A stretch of 64,000 nucleotides of DNA from Cohaesibacter celericrescens (GCF_002866925.1 NZ_PKUQ01000055.1:124001-188000); one strand, 5' to 3'; positions 41,954 through 51,949 are shown, counted from the first letter of the stretch. Notes: generated by a model from the sequence alone, not told the origin. Translations and numbers: made by a program.

Positions 41954-44818
41954 CTAAACGGACTGTTTTTTACTTTTGAAGTCTTTGGCCAGGAGAGATT
42001 GCCTATGGCGACTTGACTGTGTTGACAAAGCGCCGATATTCCGTTTCTCGCGGATCCATCGGGTTATATTTTTCATATTGAGAGGGCGCGATACCAAATA
42101 CCCCTGAACCGAGCAATTTGAAATTTCGGCAACCGTGGTTAGCTCTTGGTGGGTTTCAATGCCCTCACATACAACACGCAACTGCATCAGCCGAGACATG
42201 GACATGACAACTTCCATGATCGCTTTTTTCTTTTCGCTTGTGGTGATATCTGTGACAAAAGAGCGATCTATTTTAATGCCATCTACTGGCAAACAGGACA
42301 AATGAGACAGGGACGCATAGCCTGTGCCAAAATCATCCAGTTCCACATGTACGCCTTTTTTAGCCAGAGTCGTAAATAGAGCCTTAAGGTTTGCATCCTT
42401 GCAACTGACGAAGATGCTTTCTAGCAATTCAACCGCGAGCAAACTTGGATCAACGCCATATTTGGTCATGCTGTCGCAAAAATCGTCGACAAAGGTCGTT
42501 TTGCTCAGATGATCTGGCGAGATGTTGATAGAAAGCCGACCAAACTCCAAGCCTTCGTCCGACCAGATTTTTGCCGCTTCCATTGCTTTGTTGATAATGA
42601 CGCGCCCCAATGTTCCCGCAAGGCCATTGCTTTCTACGATGTCCATAAACAAGCCCGGGGGCAGCAACCCCTGTGTGGGGTGGTTCCAGCGAACCAAGGC
42701 CTCTATACCCGTGATGCTTTCGTCAACGGAGCTGATCTGGGGCTGGAAGTAGAGCTCGAACTGATCATGGCTTAGAGCCGAGCGGATATCGGTTTCGATT
42801 TTGATGTCACTGTCCACTTTCTCCTTCATTTCGGCCGAGAAGAAGCGATAACCGTCTCGCCCCGCTTCTTTGGTTTTATAAAGCGCCAAATCAGCATAAA
42901 TCATCAGAGCTTCCAACTCGATCCCGTCATCAGGGCAGACCGCTACGCCCAGACTGACTGTTGGCCACAAGGTTGCTGATCCATGCAGGACCGGTATGGC
43001 GATCAAGTCAGTAAGCTCCTGACACAGGCCCTCAAGTTCCAATGTGCTGTCGCCCTTGACGATCGCAATAAATTCATCACCGCCCCATCGATAGGGTTTG
43101 AAATTGGCGACCTTGCTTGAAAAGAATGCCAGACGTGTGCCCATTTCCTTCAGTAAGTGGTCCCCAACGGCATGTCCCATCGTGTCATTGACTCGCTTGA
43201 ACTTGTCCAGATCAATCTGGATCACTGCGAAACGCTCGATTGGGCCATCTTTTTTGGTCAGTTCTTCGAGATCTTGTTGGCAGTGGGCGCGGTTTGGCAG
43301 GGTCGTCAGCGCGTCAAAATAAGCAATATGCTCCAGCGCATCGCGAGTCCGGCGCAGTTCGGCTTCCCGTTCTCTTTGAACGGTCATATCGATGACTGTG
43401 GAAATGCTCTCACCATTGGCCAAGTGTTTTTTGGATACCACCAACTGCGTTCCGTCATCCAGAATCAAATCATATTCGAACTCCTGTTTTTCGAAATGAT
43501 CCTTTAAGTAATTTTCAACCCAGCTGTCTACATCCAGTCCGTCCAATGACCAACAACCAGCTTCGCAGCCCAAGCGCATCATATTGTCCAATCTCAGACC
43601 CGGGCGGATGACGTGCGAGAGCTTGGGATAAATATTGCGATAGGCGAGGTTGGCCATCTGCAGGATGCCTTGTCGGTCCCAAAGGGCAAACCCATTTTGC
43701 ATCGAATTGACCGAGTTTAACAAATTCTCGTGGGTCTTACTCAGAGCCTGCTGTGCGGTCTGCAGGTCGAGTGTCGCCTTTTCAGCCAGTTCATTTTTGT
43801 CACGAAGATTTTCGATCATCGTGTGACGTTCTGTAACATCAATGTGCGAGCTCACGAAGCCACCGTCCTCAAGCGGCCAGCCATTCACTTCCAGCACTTG
43901 ACCGTTAGGCGTGGTGCGCTCAAAGCTGTGAGGCAAGAATTGCTTAGCCAATGCAACGGCTTCAGACACCATCTGCTCCACATCGCCGTCTCCATAGACA
44001 CCCGAAGAAGCATTGTGACGGTATATATCCGCAAAATTACAACCCACCGGAAAATCTTTGGCGGGAAGATCAAGCAGATCATAGAAAGCAGGATTGGCTA
44101 GCTGAAGAACAAGGTCCTTGTCATAAGCACTGATAGCGCCGGGGAAATTGTCAAATGTAGAATAGAGGATCTGATTGCTTTTATTCAGCTCTTCCTCTTT
44201 TTTCTTAAGCTCTGTGATATTCGTCCGAATGGAGACAATTTCTGTCAAGTTGCCTTCGGCATCATGAATAGGCATCACAGTGGTTGTGACCCAGTAATGA
44301 CTGCCATCTTTGGCCCTATTGCAGATGTCACCAAACCACGCATCTCCTCCCATGACGGTTTTGTACATGTCTTCGAAGAAGGAGTCCGGATGATATCCTG
44401 AATTAAGAATGGTATGTTTTTTGCCGATCATTTCATCACCGCAATATTGTGCGATGTTACAAAAATTTTCGTTCACATAAGTGATTTTACTGTCTGGATC
44501 GGTGATGGAGACAATAGCATGCGCATCAATGGCCGCTTTATGAGACTTCAGGGTTGCTGAGAGCTGTCGCGATTTGTCGCGCTCTTCAATCAGGGCCAGC
44601 AAACGTTGATTTGCGCGGCGGTGCGCTAAATATGCAAGAACAGTGAGGCCTGCGATACACCACAAAAAGAATTGGCTAGCCATTTGAAGTGTTTCATGCA
44701 CAAATTCATGATCTGCAGATGCTGTAATATCCAGCAAAAGCAACTCGCCGACAATTGTGGTGAAGAAGAGCCCGAATAAGATCAGTTTATGTCCACTTAC
44801 GCCGGTTTTCTTAAGCAT
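41954..44818 (-). CDS. PAS-GGDEF-EAL bifunctional c-di-GMP protein
   Basis: A 954-residue membrane-anchored protein. Two N-terminal helices (about 10-65) are followed by a coiled coil, a PAS (about 95-205: AHAIVSITDPDSKITYVNENFCNIAQY), two PAS-like blocks (to about 490), a GGDEF domain (about 510-680, motif WGGDEFIAI, intact) and an EAL domain (about 690-930: GIEALVRW, INISPDHL, ELLES, DDFGTGYASL, IKIDRSF, CEGIE, QGY). All catalytic residues of both domains are present, so it could make and degrade c-di-GMP. No I-site RxxD just before GGDEF is evident. It follows the chemoreceptor on the same strand. Confidence 0.94.
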   Translation of the reverse strand: MLKKTGVSGHKLILFGLFFTTIVGELLLLDITASADHEFVHETLQMASQFFLWCIAGLTVLAYLAHRRANQRLLALIEERDKSRQLSATLKSHKAAIDAHAIVSITDPDSKITYVNENFCNIAQYCGDEMIGKKHTILNSGYHPDSFFEDMYKTVMGGDAWFGDICNRAKDGSHYWVTTTVMPIHDAEGNLTEIVSIRTNITELKKKEEELNKSNQILYSTFDNFPGAISAYDKDLVLQLANPAFYDLLDLPAKDFPVGCNFADIYRHNASSGVYGDGDVEQMVSEAVALAKQFLPHSFERTTPNGQVLEVNGWPLEDGGFVSSHIDVTERHTMIENLRDKNELAEKATLDLQTAQQALSKTHENLLNSVNSMQNGFALWDRQGILQMANLAYRNIYPKLSHVIRPGLRLDNMMRLGCEAGCWSLDGLDVDSWVENYLKDHFEKQEFEYDLILDDGTQLVVSKKHLANGESISTVIDMTVQREREAELRRTRDALEHIAYFDALTTLPNRAHCQQDLEELTKKDGPIERFAVIQIDLDKFKRVNDTMGHAVGDHLLKEMGTRLAFFSSKVANFKPYRWGGDEFIAIVKGDSTLELEGLCQELTDLIAIPVLHGSATLWPTVSLGVAVCPDDGIELEALMIYADLALYKTKEAGRDGYRFFSAEMKEKVDSDIKIETDIRSALSHDQFELYFQPQISSVDESITGIEALVRWNHPTQGLLPPGLFMDIVESNGLAGTLGRVIINKAMEAAKIWSDEGLEFGRLSINISPDHLSKTTFVDDFCDSMTKYGVDPSLLAVELLESIFVSCKDANLKALFTTLAKKGVHVELDDFGTGYASLSHLSCLPVDGIKIDRSFVTDITTSEKKKAIMEVVMSMSRLMQLRVVCEGIETHQELTTVAEISNCSVQGYLVSRPLNMKNITRWIREKRNIGALSTQSSRHRQSLLAKDFKSKKQSV

Positions 44819-45268
44819 ACAAAGGCCTCTGGTTAACTCGGGTCAACACAGCCCCTTCGCTGAAACAACTGATACGTATCGCGAGTGAGCCAAGGAATTC
44901 TCACCCATCTCTGCCAATTCGAAGGGTCTTATTGTCAAAAATGACAGGAAAGTGTTGAAATATAGATAAAGCGGAAGGGGAGATCCAAAATGCCATGCCA
45001 AAAGTATCCCGATTTCATATTGCGGCCATACGAGTTGGCATAAGTGGACGTTAGAAAATCCGAATTTTGCTGGTCATCGTTATTTGCCAATGGTAAGAGC
45101 AACCCTATATTCCCCATCTGCACCATCCAAAGCGTCTCTAGGGTCTGGTGGTGCGCACCTGCTATAATGACGGTTTCCCCACAACGCTGTCTTGCCCAAA
45201 AATGTGAGATTTAGCATGAAGCATCTGATGATCCAGATGTTCCGCGTGCAAAAAGGATCTATTGATAA
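44819..45268. other. Divergent intergenic region
   Basis: It holds the promoters of the PAS-GGDEF-EAL gene (minus) and the Bcr-type MFS gene (plus). A TTAA-N7-CAAC near-match to the CtrA box lies close to 44840 and is not persuasive. Short frames have no ribosome site. Confidence 0.5.
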
Positions 45269-46543
45269 ATGATTGACTCAAAAGACAAAATGTCTGATCC
45301 GCAGGCTGACAAGTCCGAGCCAACAGCGGCAAGTTTGCCATTTGTTGAATTTGTCGTTCTGATGGCACTTATGATGTCGTTGGTTGCTTTGAGTACGGAT
45401 GCCATCCTGCCGTCGCTCGACATCATCGGGCATGAATTGGGGCATTCAGATCCCCAACAATTGCAACAAGTGATTACGGCGCTGTTTGCTGGATTGGCTG
45501 TTGGGCAACTGGTCTACGGCCCCCTTTCGGACCAAATAGGCCGAAAAAAATGCATCTACTTAGGGCTGGCTCTGTTTGTCATCGGTAATTTGTTAAGCTG
45601 GTCTTCCACGTCTTTTTCCCAACTTCTCATCGGCCGGCTTTTGCAAGGGTTCGGCGTCGCTGGTCCGCGCATTATCCTGATGGCTCTCATTCGGGATATG
45701 TTCCAAGGCAGGGCTATGGCGCGCATCATGTCCTTTATCATGGGGGTGTTCATCTTCGTACCTGCGATAGCACCGATCATTGGCCAGTTTATTGCTCATT
45801 TGGCTGGCTGGCGCGCTGTTTTCCTCTTCGTGGTTTTTCTTGCGTGCGTTGCCTGGATTTGGTTCGGCATACGCCAAAGAGAAACGCTGCCAGCATCCAA
45901 ACGCGTTCGGGTCACGCCATCATCCCTTTGGAATGGAACGAGACGGGTCTTCACCACTCCCAGCTGCTTTGGCTATATGATTGCTGCAGGTTTCGCCTTT
46001 GGTCCTTTTATGTTTTATATCAGCACTGCACAGGATCTGTTTCAAACCACCTATGCTGTTGGAGAGCGATTTCCCTTTTTCTTTGCAGGCTTGGCGCTGT
46101 CTGTCGGTCTTGCGTCGTTCCTCAATTCTAAGCTGGTGATGACGTTCGGGATGCGCAAGTTGGTCAATGCGGCCCTGATGACATTGATTTGTCTGTCTTC
46201 CCTCGCTTTGATATTGTCCTACCAGTCCGGCTTTGTGCCGCCACTGTGGTTGTTCCTGATGCTGTTTAGCCCACTCTTTTTCTGCATGGGTCTTTTATTT
46301 GGCAATATCAATGCGCTGGCCATGGAAGACGTGGGGCAGATTGCTGGCTTGGCGTCGGCTTGGATCGGCGCAGTCTCCACGGGGCTGGCGATGACTATTG
46401 CAACCCTGATGGGCCAAGTCTATGACGGCACGATCTTGGCGTTGGGCGGTGCCTTTATGATCTCTGGATTGACGACATTGCTGGTGGTTCAGATCACAGA
46501 GCGTTTGCGTGCCCCAAAATCGGACGAAGCAATGCCCGTTTAA
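45269..46543 (+). CDS. Bcr/CflA-type MFS drug efflux transporter
   Basis: A 424-residue 12-helix carrier with the Bcr/CflA pattern: STDAILPSLDIIGHELGHSD after helix 1, LVYGPLSDQIGRKKCIYLG (motif A), GRLLQGFGVAGPRIILMALIRDMFQGRAMARIMS and FVPAIAPIIGQFIAHLAGWRAVF. It exports drugs or metabolites such as bicyclomycin or sulfonamides using proton antiport. The ATG at 45269 follows AAGGAT. An in-frame ATG at 45290 is the alternative. Confidence 0.9.
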   Translation: MIDSKDKMSDPQADKSEPTAASLPFVEFVVLMALMMSLVALSTDAILPSLDIIGHELGHSDPQQLQQVITALFAGLAVGQLVYGPLSDQIGRKKCIYLGLALFVIGNLLSWSSTSFSQLLIGRLLQGFGVAGPRIILMALIRDMFQGRAMARIMSFIMGVFIFVPAIAPIIGQFIAHLAGWRAVFLFVVFLACVAWIWFGIRQRETLPASKRVRVTPSSLWNGTRRVFTTPSCFGYMIAAGFAFGPFMFYISTAQDLFQTTYAVGERFPFFFAGLALSVGLASFLNSKLVMTFGMRKLVNAALMTLICLSSLALILSYQSGFVPPLWLFLMLFSPLFFCMGLLFGNINALAMEDVGQIAGLASAWIGAVSTGLAMTIATLMGQVYDGTILALGGAFMISGLTTLLVVQITERLRAPKSDEAMPV

Positions 46544-46634
46544 TCGATGGAACAAAACATTTGACTGTCTCATGGCTTTGAGAAACCTGTCGTTAGACTA
46601 TTCAAATGGTTTGATAATGTGCCATCAAAATTGA

Positions 46635-46668
46635 CTGGTGGTTTGAAATATCAGGTTCAAACCACCAG
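46635..46668. repeat. Perfect 13-bp inverted repeat
   Basis: CTGGTGGTTTGAA and TTCAAACCACCAG flank an 8-base loop about 90 bases after the Bcr-type gene. No T-run follows. It is either a stable 3' hairpin or a protein site before the DUF2157 operon; the remainder of 46544-46867 shows no gene. Confidence 0.6.
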
Positions 46669-46867
46669 ACTGCGCCTGCAGTGTCCACTCGAGCGACCAC
46701 CCCGTTACAGCGCTTAAAACTTGTTAAAGTGACATCCAAATAGAGCGTAAAACAACAAGAGCTCACAAAATCTGCGCATTCTTGTTATGCTGTTGAGATA
46801 AATCACTTGAAGCTTGCTCAAAGCAAAGGATTATAGCGCCTTGTCTTCCTCAAATTCTGGTCCAAGG

Positions 46868-47926
46868 ATGATTGATAAACTGGCCGGCTTGTCTATTGAT
46901 CGGCATCGACTTGACGAATTGACCAAAAAAGGGGTGATTGATGCTGAACTTCGGCAACAAAGCCTCAATTGGCTTCATCCGGCTTATCTTTGGGCAAATT
47001 GGACGATGCTGCTGCTGCTGGCCTTTGGCACTGGGTTGATGCTATCGGGTATTATCTTTTTTTTCGCCTTCAACTGGGCATCTATCCCAGACTTGGTCAA
47101 GTTGGCGGTCATTCAGGCGGCCTTGGTTTTGGCGGCAATAGGGGCGTGGCAGCAAACGCCGGATCGTCTTACCGGACGATTGTTGTTGTTGGTTGCGGCG
47201 ACGCTGGTGGGTGTCTTTCTCGCCACATTCGGACAGATCTATCAGACCGGCGCTGACGCGTGGCAATTGTTTGCTCTATGGGCTGTGTTGATGACGCCTT
47301 GGACGCTTGTTTCTCGTTTGGCTGTCATGTGGGTGCTGTGGTTAGGCCTAATCAATCTGGCACTCTGGCTCTTTTGGCAGGCCGATTTTGGCTTGGGCAC
47401 GCAGCATGTCTATTTCTGGAATCTGATCCATGTTGCATTCATTGGCAGTGCTCTCATTCTCCGCGAACGATTGGTGCTCAATGCAAACCGGTCCCCGCAT
47501 GCAAGGGCGTCTACGTGGTTGGCACCTCATTGGACACGTTGGCTATTGGTTGCGGCGATGCTGCTGTTCTTGTTCCCCAATATGCTGGAATGGATTACCA
47601 ATATCGGCTCGGCCACTGCATTCGTTACGGTCAGTGGCGTGTTGGCGACGATAGTTTGCGTGGTTCTGTTGGTTACCTACCGCAAAATCACATTGGACAT
47701 TCCTGCATTGACAATGGTTCTGCTGATGCTTTGTTTGCTGGTTGTCATTGCGTTGGCGGTCTTCTTTGATACCCAACTGTTTGGCGCACTCGGAACCACC
47801 TTTTGGACCGCAGTGACCGCCATCATCTGTTTTGCTGCCGCCGCCGGATATTTGAGGCGGCTGTTGGCGCTTGAGGGCGGGCAGAAAGACAATAGGGACG
47901 GGGAGACGGCAAGTGGCAATGTATGA
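46868..47926 (+). CDS. DUF2157 membrane protein
   Basis: A 352-residue polytopic protein of the DUF2157 family: a soluble start (DRHRLDELTKKGVIDAELRQQSLNWLHP) then about ten helices, with the family stretch FGTGLMLSGIIFFFAFNW and GRLLLLVAATLVGVFLATFGQIYQTGADAW. The ATG at 46868 or an in-frame TTG at 46841 (better spaced from AAAGGA) may be used. Its 3' end overlaps the DUF4401 gene. Function unknown. Confidence 0.85.
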   Translation: MIDKLAGLSIDRHRLDELTKKGVIDAELRQQSLNWLHPAYLWANWTMLLLLAFGTGLMLSGIIFFFAFNWASIPDLVKLAVIQAALVLAAIGAWQQTPDRLTGRLLLLVAATLVGVFLATFGQIYQTGADAWQLFALWAVLMTPWTLVSRLAVMWVLWLGLINLALWLFWQADFGLGTQHVYFWNLIHVAFIGSALILRERLVLNANRSPHARASTWLAPHWTRWLLVAAMLLFLFPNMLEWITNIGSATAFVTVSGVLATIVCVVLLVTYRKITLDIPALTMVLLMLCLLVVIALAVFFDTQLFGALGTTFWTAVTAIICFAAAAGYLRRLLALEGGQKDNRDGETASGNV

Positions 47927-49127
47927 GGCTTTCAAATTGGTGCTAGATGCCCCCGATGCGGCTCGTTGGCTTGCCTATTTGCGCCAACAAAAACCAGAAA
48001 TAGAACCGGCAACCCTTGAGGCAATTTCAAATGAAATTGTTGCCACCGACGCACAGACACACCACGAAACGCCGCTTTACTTGCGTGCTTTGAGTGGGAT
48101 TGGTGCGATAATCTCGGGTTTTCTGATCCTTTATCTGCTCTATTTGTTCGGCCTGTTCGAACTAGACCAGATCAGTCTCAGTGTGAATGGCTTGGTGTTG
48201 ATGTCTGTCGCGACCCTTCTTTACCGGTCGGGATTGAACAGCACGGGTTTAAAACAGGATTTTCTCTTCCAAATCGGCCTGACATTGTTGCAGGCAGGCA
48301 AAGTGTCCCTTATCAGCGGATTGGCGATGGTTGCCTATGATATTCTTGATTTGGGGTTTGCTTGGCCAATCGTCATCATCCTAGGGTTGGTTGCTGTTCT
48401 CAGCTTTTTGCTCTTTCCGTCGTCTCTGGAAAGGTTTGTTGCTGCATCGTCCTTCCTGATTTCCCTATGGGTTTGCCTGTTGCTGGACACATCAGCGCGC
48501 TGGCAGGGGGGCATGTTCACCCTTCTGGTCATCGTGCATCTGTTTGGTATTGCGGCTTTTCTGCATTGGTCGATACTGCGCCGTCATGTGCTCGCTCTGT
48601 ATGATGCCTTGTTGGTCTCTCTGTGTATCGGTGTCGGGATCATTGCCACATTTATCAAATTGACCGCTTTGGGGCAGGTGCCGCAGGCCGTCGCATCCTT
48701 TTCATTGGGATTGGCAGGTTTTAGTGAAAAATGGCCTACGCAAATTGCCTTGGCCCTTGCTTTGCTGGCTTTGATTTTTTGGGTTGCGGGGACTGGCCGC
48801 TCCAAACTGAGTGAACCATTGCTGGCCGCTTGTGCCGGAGTTTTGGTGCTTACCCTGATTTCTGATCCGGGCATTCTGTTGGCACTTGGGTTGATGATAT
48901 TGGGCTATGCCACCCATCGGCCTGCCCATATTCTGTTGGGTTTGGCGTTCGCCCTTGGTTTCGGGTTTTACTATTATTACGCGCTTGATCTTACGTTGCT
49001 TCAAAAGTCCGCTATTTTAATAGCCTCCGGTCTGCTTTTTTTGGCGGCAGCCGGATACATTCGGTGGCGCCGTTGGCATGTGCCACAAAAAGCTAGAACA
49101 AACCCAAGGGAGACGAACAATGCGTAA
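47913..49127 (+). CDS. DUF4401 membrane protein
   Basis: A 404-residue polytopic protein with a 60-residue soluble start and about 11 helices, ending in a basic tail; composition and place between DUF2157 and GDYXXLXY genes match DUF4401. GTG 47913 is chosen because GGAG lies 7 bases before it; the ATG at 47919 is the alternative. It overlaps both neighbours by about 8-14 bases, so the three proteins are translationally coupled and probably form one complex. Confidence 0.82.
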   Translation: MAMYEAFKLVLDAPDAARWLAYLRQQKPEIEPATLEAISNEIVATDAQTHHETPLYLRALSGIGAIISGFLILYLLYLFGLFELDQISLSVNGLVLMSVATLLYRSGLNSTGLKQDFLFQIGLTLLQAGKVSLISGLAMVAYDILDLGFAWPIVIILGLVAVLSFLLFPSSLERFVAASSFLISLWVCLLLDTSARWQGGMFTLLVIVHLFGIAAFLHWSILRRHVLALYDALLVSLCIGVGIIATFIKLTALGQVPQAVASFSLGLAGFSEKWPTQIALALALLALIFWVAGTGRSKLSEPLLAACAGVLVLTLISDPGILLALGLMILGYATHRPAHILLGLAFALGFGFYYYYALDLTLLQKSAILIASGLLFLAAAGYIRWRRWHVPQKARTNPRETNNA

Positions 49128-49653
49128 AAGCCTGGTTCTGCTTGCGCTCATTCCGATCCTTGCGGTCTTTAACTATGGAATTTTTGAAAAAGAAACCTTG
49201 CTGCGAGATGGCGAGTTGATATTGGTGGCATTGGCTCCGGCCGATCCACGCTCTCTTATGCAAGGGGACTATATGCGCTTGCGCTACCAAGCCGCGATCG
49301 ATGCTGCAGAAAGGTTAAAGCAAGACAAAAAGCAAATAGGCAAGTCTTGGCAAGCGCCAGAAACGGCTTATCTCGTGCTTGCTCTGGATGATAAAAGCAT
49401 CGCGCAATTTGTCCGTTTTGATACAGGCCGTGACAAGCTCGCGGCAAATGAGAGACGCATTTCGTTTCGCTATCGAGAGCGCTGGGGCAGCCCGGACATC
49501 CAAATATACCCAGATTCCTTCTTTTTCCAAGAGGGCCACGGGAGCGCGTTTCAAAGCGCAAAATTTGGTCTGATGCGCTTGCATCGCAACGGTGACCACC
49601 TGCTATCTGGCCTTGCTGACGAGACTGGGAAACAGATCAAATCAAGACGATGA
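49120..49653 (+). CDS. GDYXXLXY family protein
   Basis: A 177-residue protein with one N-terminal helix (LVLLALIPILAVFNYGIF) and a periplasmic domain containing the defining GDYMRLRY, preceded by LVALAPADPRSLMQ. It is always expected downstream of DUF2157/DUF4401 pairs. The ATG at 49120 follows GGGAGA and overlaps the DUF4401 stop by 8 bases. Function unknown; a membrane-envelope role is inferred. Confidence 0.87.
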   Translation: MRKSLVLLALIPILAVFNYGIFEKETLLRDGELILVALAPADPRSLMQGDYMRLRYQAAIDAAERLKQDKKQIGKSWQAPETAYLVLALDDKSIAQFVRFDTGRDKLAANERRISFRYRERWGSPDIQIYPDSFFFQEGHGSAFQSAKFGLMRLHRNGDHLLSGLADETGKQIKSRR

Positions 49654-49675
49654 GTGGTCTATAACCAATCCTAAA

Positions 49676-49690
49676 TTAACTATGAGCTAA
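49676..49690. promoter_or_regulatory. Near-match CtrA box before the Amt-like gene
   Basis: TTAACTATGAGCTAA is TTAA-N7-CTAA, one base from the CtrA consensus, 90 bases upstream of the Amt-like start. A second half-site GGTTAACC follows at about 49699. Weak evidence only. Confidence 0.25.
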
Positions 49691-49779
49691 CCATCTTTGG
49701 TTAACCTTGGTGATCACAGCCTAACGCCCTGTCCAAATGGCTTTGCGATGGCATCCTCTTGAATATACACGAGACAATC

Positions 49780-51936
49780 ATGCTTGAACTGGCCCAATTA
49801 TTAATGTCCACCGCCGGTTTTGGATTGCCTCTGGGCATTTTGTTGTTGATGTCTGGCCGCGTGAAAATCCGTAATGAACTCGACACATTGATCCGGATTC
49901 TATCTGCTTTTTGCTTGTCCATGGTGTGTTCCTGGCTCGTCGGGTTTGGCTTGTTTAGCGGTTTTTCTTATGTCGGCCTCATTGGCATGGGGCAAAGTGT
50001 TGGGGCACGTATCGAGCAAATCAGCTCGCCTCATGACCTGCAAACACTATTTATGTTTTCTGTCCCGCCGATCCTCGTTACCGCAGCGATGGCAGAACGA
50101 GGAAATTTTGTGGTTGGAAGTGTGCTCGTTGCAGTGGTTGCTTTGTTTGTGGTGCCTTTGTCTGCCCATTGGGGGTGGACGGACTCTTCCGCTATAACAG
50201 GTTGGGTTGCAGGAAAGGGGTTCGAGGATGAAGGCGGCGCCGTTGTAATCTTTGCATCCGCTGGTTTTGTGGCGCTCGCTGCAAGTTTGACCATTGGACC
50301 CAGAAGTGGCCGTTTTCCATTGAATTCGAAACATCCGCAGGGGCACAGCCCCACATTTCATGTTTTGGGTGCAATTGTCATGGTGTTGAGCCTGGCATTT
50401 GTCTGTGCGGGGCAGGCCGAGCAGGTTCGTGCCATGCCTGCAGTTATATTCAAGGTTTTGCTTGGTTCTTGCTTTGCTTTTGTTTCTGCCATGCTGCTGT
50501 TGATCCTGCGCAAGAGCAAAGACATCGCAATGGATCTGGTCACTGCCGGGGTGGCCGGTGGGATTGCCTTAACGGCTTTTGCGCCTCATACAGCACCGGC
50601 AAGTGCCGCTTTGACAGGTATATTTGCCGGATCCTTCGCAATTGGCCTAAGGCGGATTCTTAGCGCCGTGGAAATTGATGATCCCGGCGATTTGATTGCT
50701 ATGTTCCTATCGGGTGGTTTGATCAGTGGCCTTTTGGCCCCGGTTCTGTGGTTAGGTGGTGGCCAGGGACTTCTCAACCAGCTGGTCATGCAGTTGACAG
50801 GTATCATAGCAATTTCCGCATGGTCCTTTGGCGTAACGTTTCTTGTCGCTCAACTGTTATTCCGTTTTGCTGGCTTGAGGGTATCAGAGGGAGATGAAGC
50901 CCGCGGTCTGTCGCGGGTGCATTTCGATATGCAAAGCGAACCGGATTTCTTTTTGACCCAATTCATGGACAATGCTCATACCCAAAGTGGGCATGAGCAA
51001 GCTGGCAAAGGTCAATTATCCAGACTTGCAATCATCTTCAGCCAGTCCATCGTGGATTTGCGCACGGAAACCCATCGGGCGACGGAACGCATTTTATCGA
51101 TGAGCCCGGATGCAAAGCATGGTGTAGCCATGGCAGCGCGCATTCGGTTGGCAGAAAACACCTTAAGGGTAAAATCCGAGGACATTCTACTGCTATTGGG
51201 AGGAGCGCTTGACTGCGATAAAATGGCCGTCAACGGTGCCGGATTTTTACGGTGGGCAAAGAACGTGCTGGAAATCCTCATGGAACCGGCTCTTCGAGAC
51301 CTCGAACAATTCACTCGCCACCTGCCACTACAGGCTGAACTTGAAGAGCTGGAGAATATTATTCTTGCCGCTGCAGACACGGTAGAACGATGTGCCCATC
51401 AGGTGGACTTGCTGGGTGATTTGTCCGATTCCCAAAAGCAGGGATTTTTCTCGCGCGATCATAAATGCGATCTGGCGGCATTGCTTCAGGAGCAATCAAC
51501 GCTGCTTCAAACCTTGGCTGACATACACAACAGCCCCATTCAAATAGATTGTCCTGTTGATGCTGGCTTGATTGTGGCTGGGGATGCCAATGCTTTCAAA
51601 CGCATTCTAACATTGTCGGCAGAAGGGGCACTCAATCGTTTGCTGAGCAAAGATGGCAAACCGGTTCGTATTGAATTGCGGGAACACACGTCTGGCCGAC
51701 ATATTGTATTTGAATGCCTTGATACAGGCAGCGCGCTAACGGCCAGACAAATACGGGCCATCATTGACCCCACAACAGAAAATCATGCCTTGGAAGAGTT
51801 GGGGCTGCCGCAGATCTTGCCTTTGATGCTTGTCGCCCGACTGGTCGATGCAATCGGGGGGGAATTGTCTCTGTCCAGCGAACATGGATTGGGAACCATG
51901 TTGCAATGTCGTTTCCGCATGCTTCACAGCATTTGA
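49780..51936 (+). CDS. Amt/Rh-like domain fused to a degenerate histidine-kinase-like domain
   Basis: A 718-residue protein. Residues 1-385 follow the ammonium transporter order: AAMAERGNF, AHWGWTDSS, EGGAVVIFASAGFVALAASLTIGPRSGRF, EIDDPGDLIAMF, and the closing FAGLRVSEGDEARGL. Both pore histidines of AmtB are replaced: Ile157 at the H168 position and Phe309 at the H318 position, so conduction in the AmtB manner is unlikely. Residues about 400-560 are helical, and about 600-718 end in a fold like a histidine-kinase ATPase (GGELSLSSEHGLGT), but no H box, N box or GxGLGL is readable. A sensor role is inferred. ATG 49780; the frame also reaches a TTG at 49759. Confidence 0.8.
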   Translation: MLELAQLLMSTAGFGLPLGILLLMSGRVKIRNELDTLIRILSAFCLSMVCSWLVGFGLFSGFSYVGLIGMGQSVGARIEQISSPHDLQTLFMFSVPPILVTAAMAERGNFVVGSVLVAVVALFVVPLSAHWGWTDSSAITGWVAGKGFEDEGGAVVIFASAGFVALAASLTIGPRSGRFPLNSKHPQGHSPTFHVLGAIVMVLSLAFVCAGQAEQVRAMPAVIFKVLLGSCFAFVSAMLLLILRKSKDIAMDLVTAGVAGGIALTAFAPHTAPASAALTGIFAGSFAIGLRRILSAVEIDDPGDLIAMFLSGGLISGLLAPVLWLGGGQGLLNQLVMQLTGIIAISAWSFGVTFLVAQLLFRFAGLRVSEGDEARGLSRVHFDMQSEPDFFLTQFMDNAHTQSGHEQAGKGQLSRLAIIFSQSIVDLRTETHRATERILSMSPDAKHGVAMAARIRLAENTLRVKSEDILLLLGGALDCDKMAVNGAGFLRWAKNVLEILMEPALRDLEQFTRHLPLQAELEELENIILAAADTVERCAHQVDLLGDLSDSQKQGFFSRDHKCDLAALLQEQSTLLQTLADIHNSPIQIDCPVDAGLIVAGDANAFKRILTLSAEGALNRLLSKDGKPVRIELREHTSGRHIVFECLDTGSALTARQIRAIIDPTTENHALEELGLPQILPLMLVARLVDAIGGELSLSSEHGLGTMLQCRFRMLHSI

Positions 51937-51949
51937 TTTTGCCTAGTCG

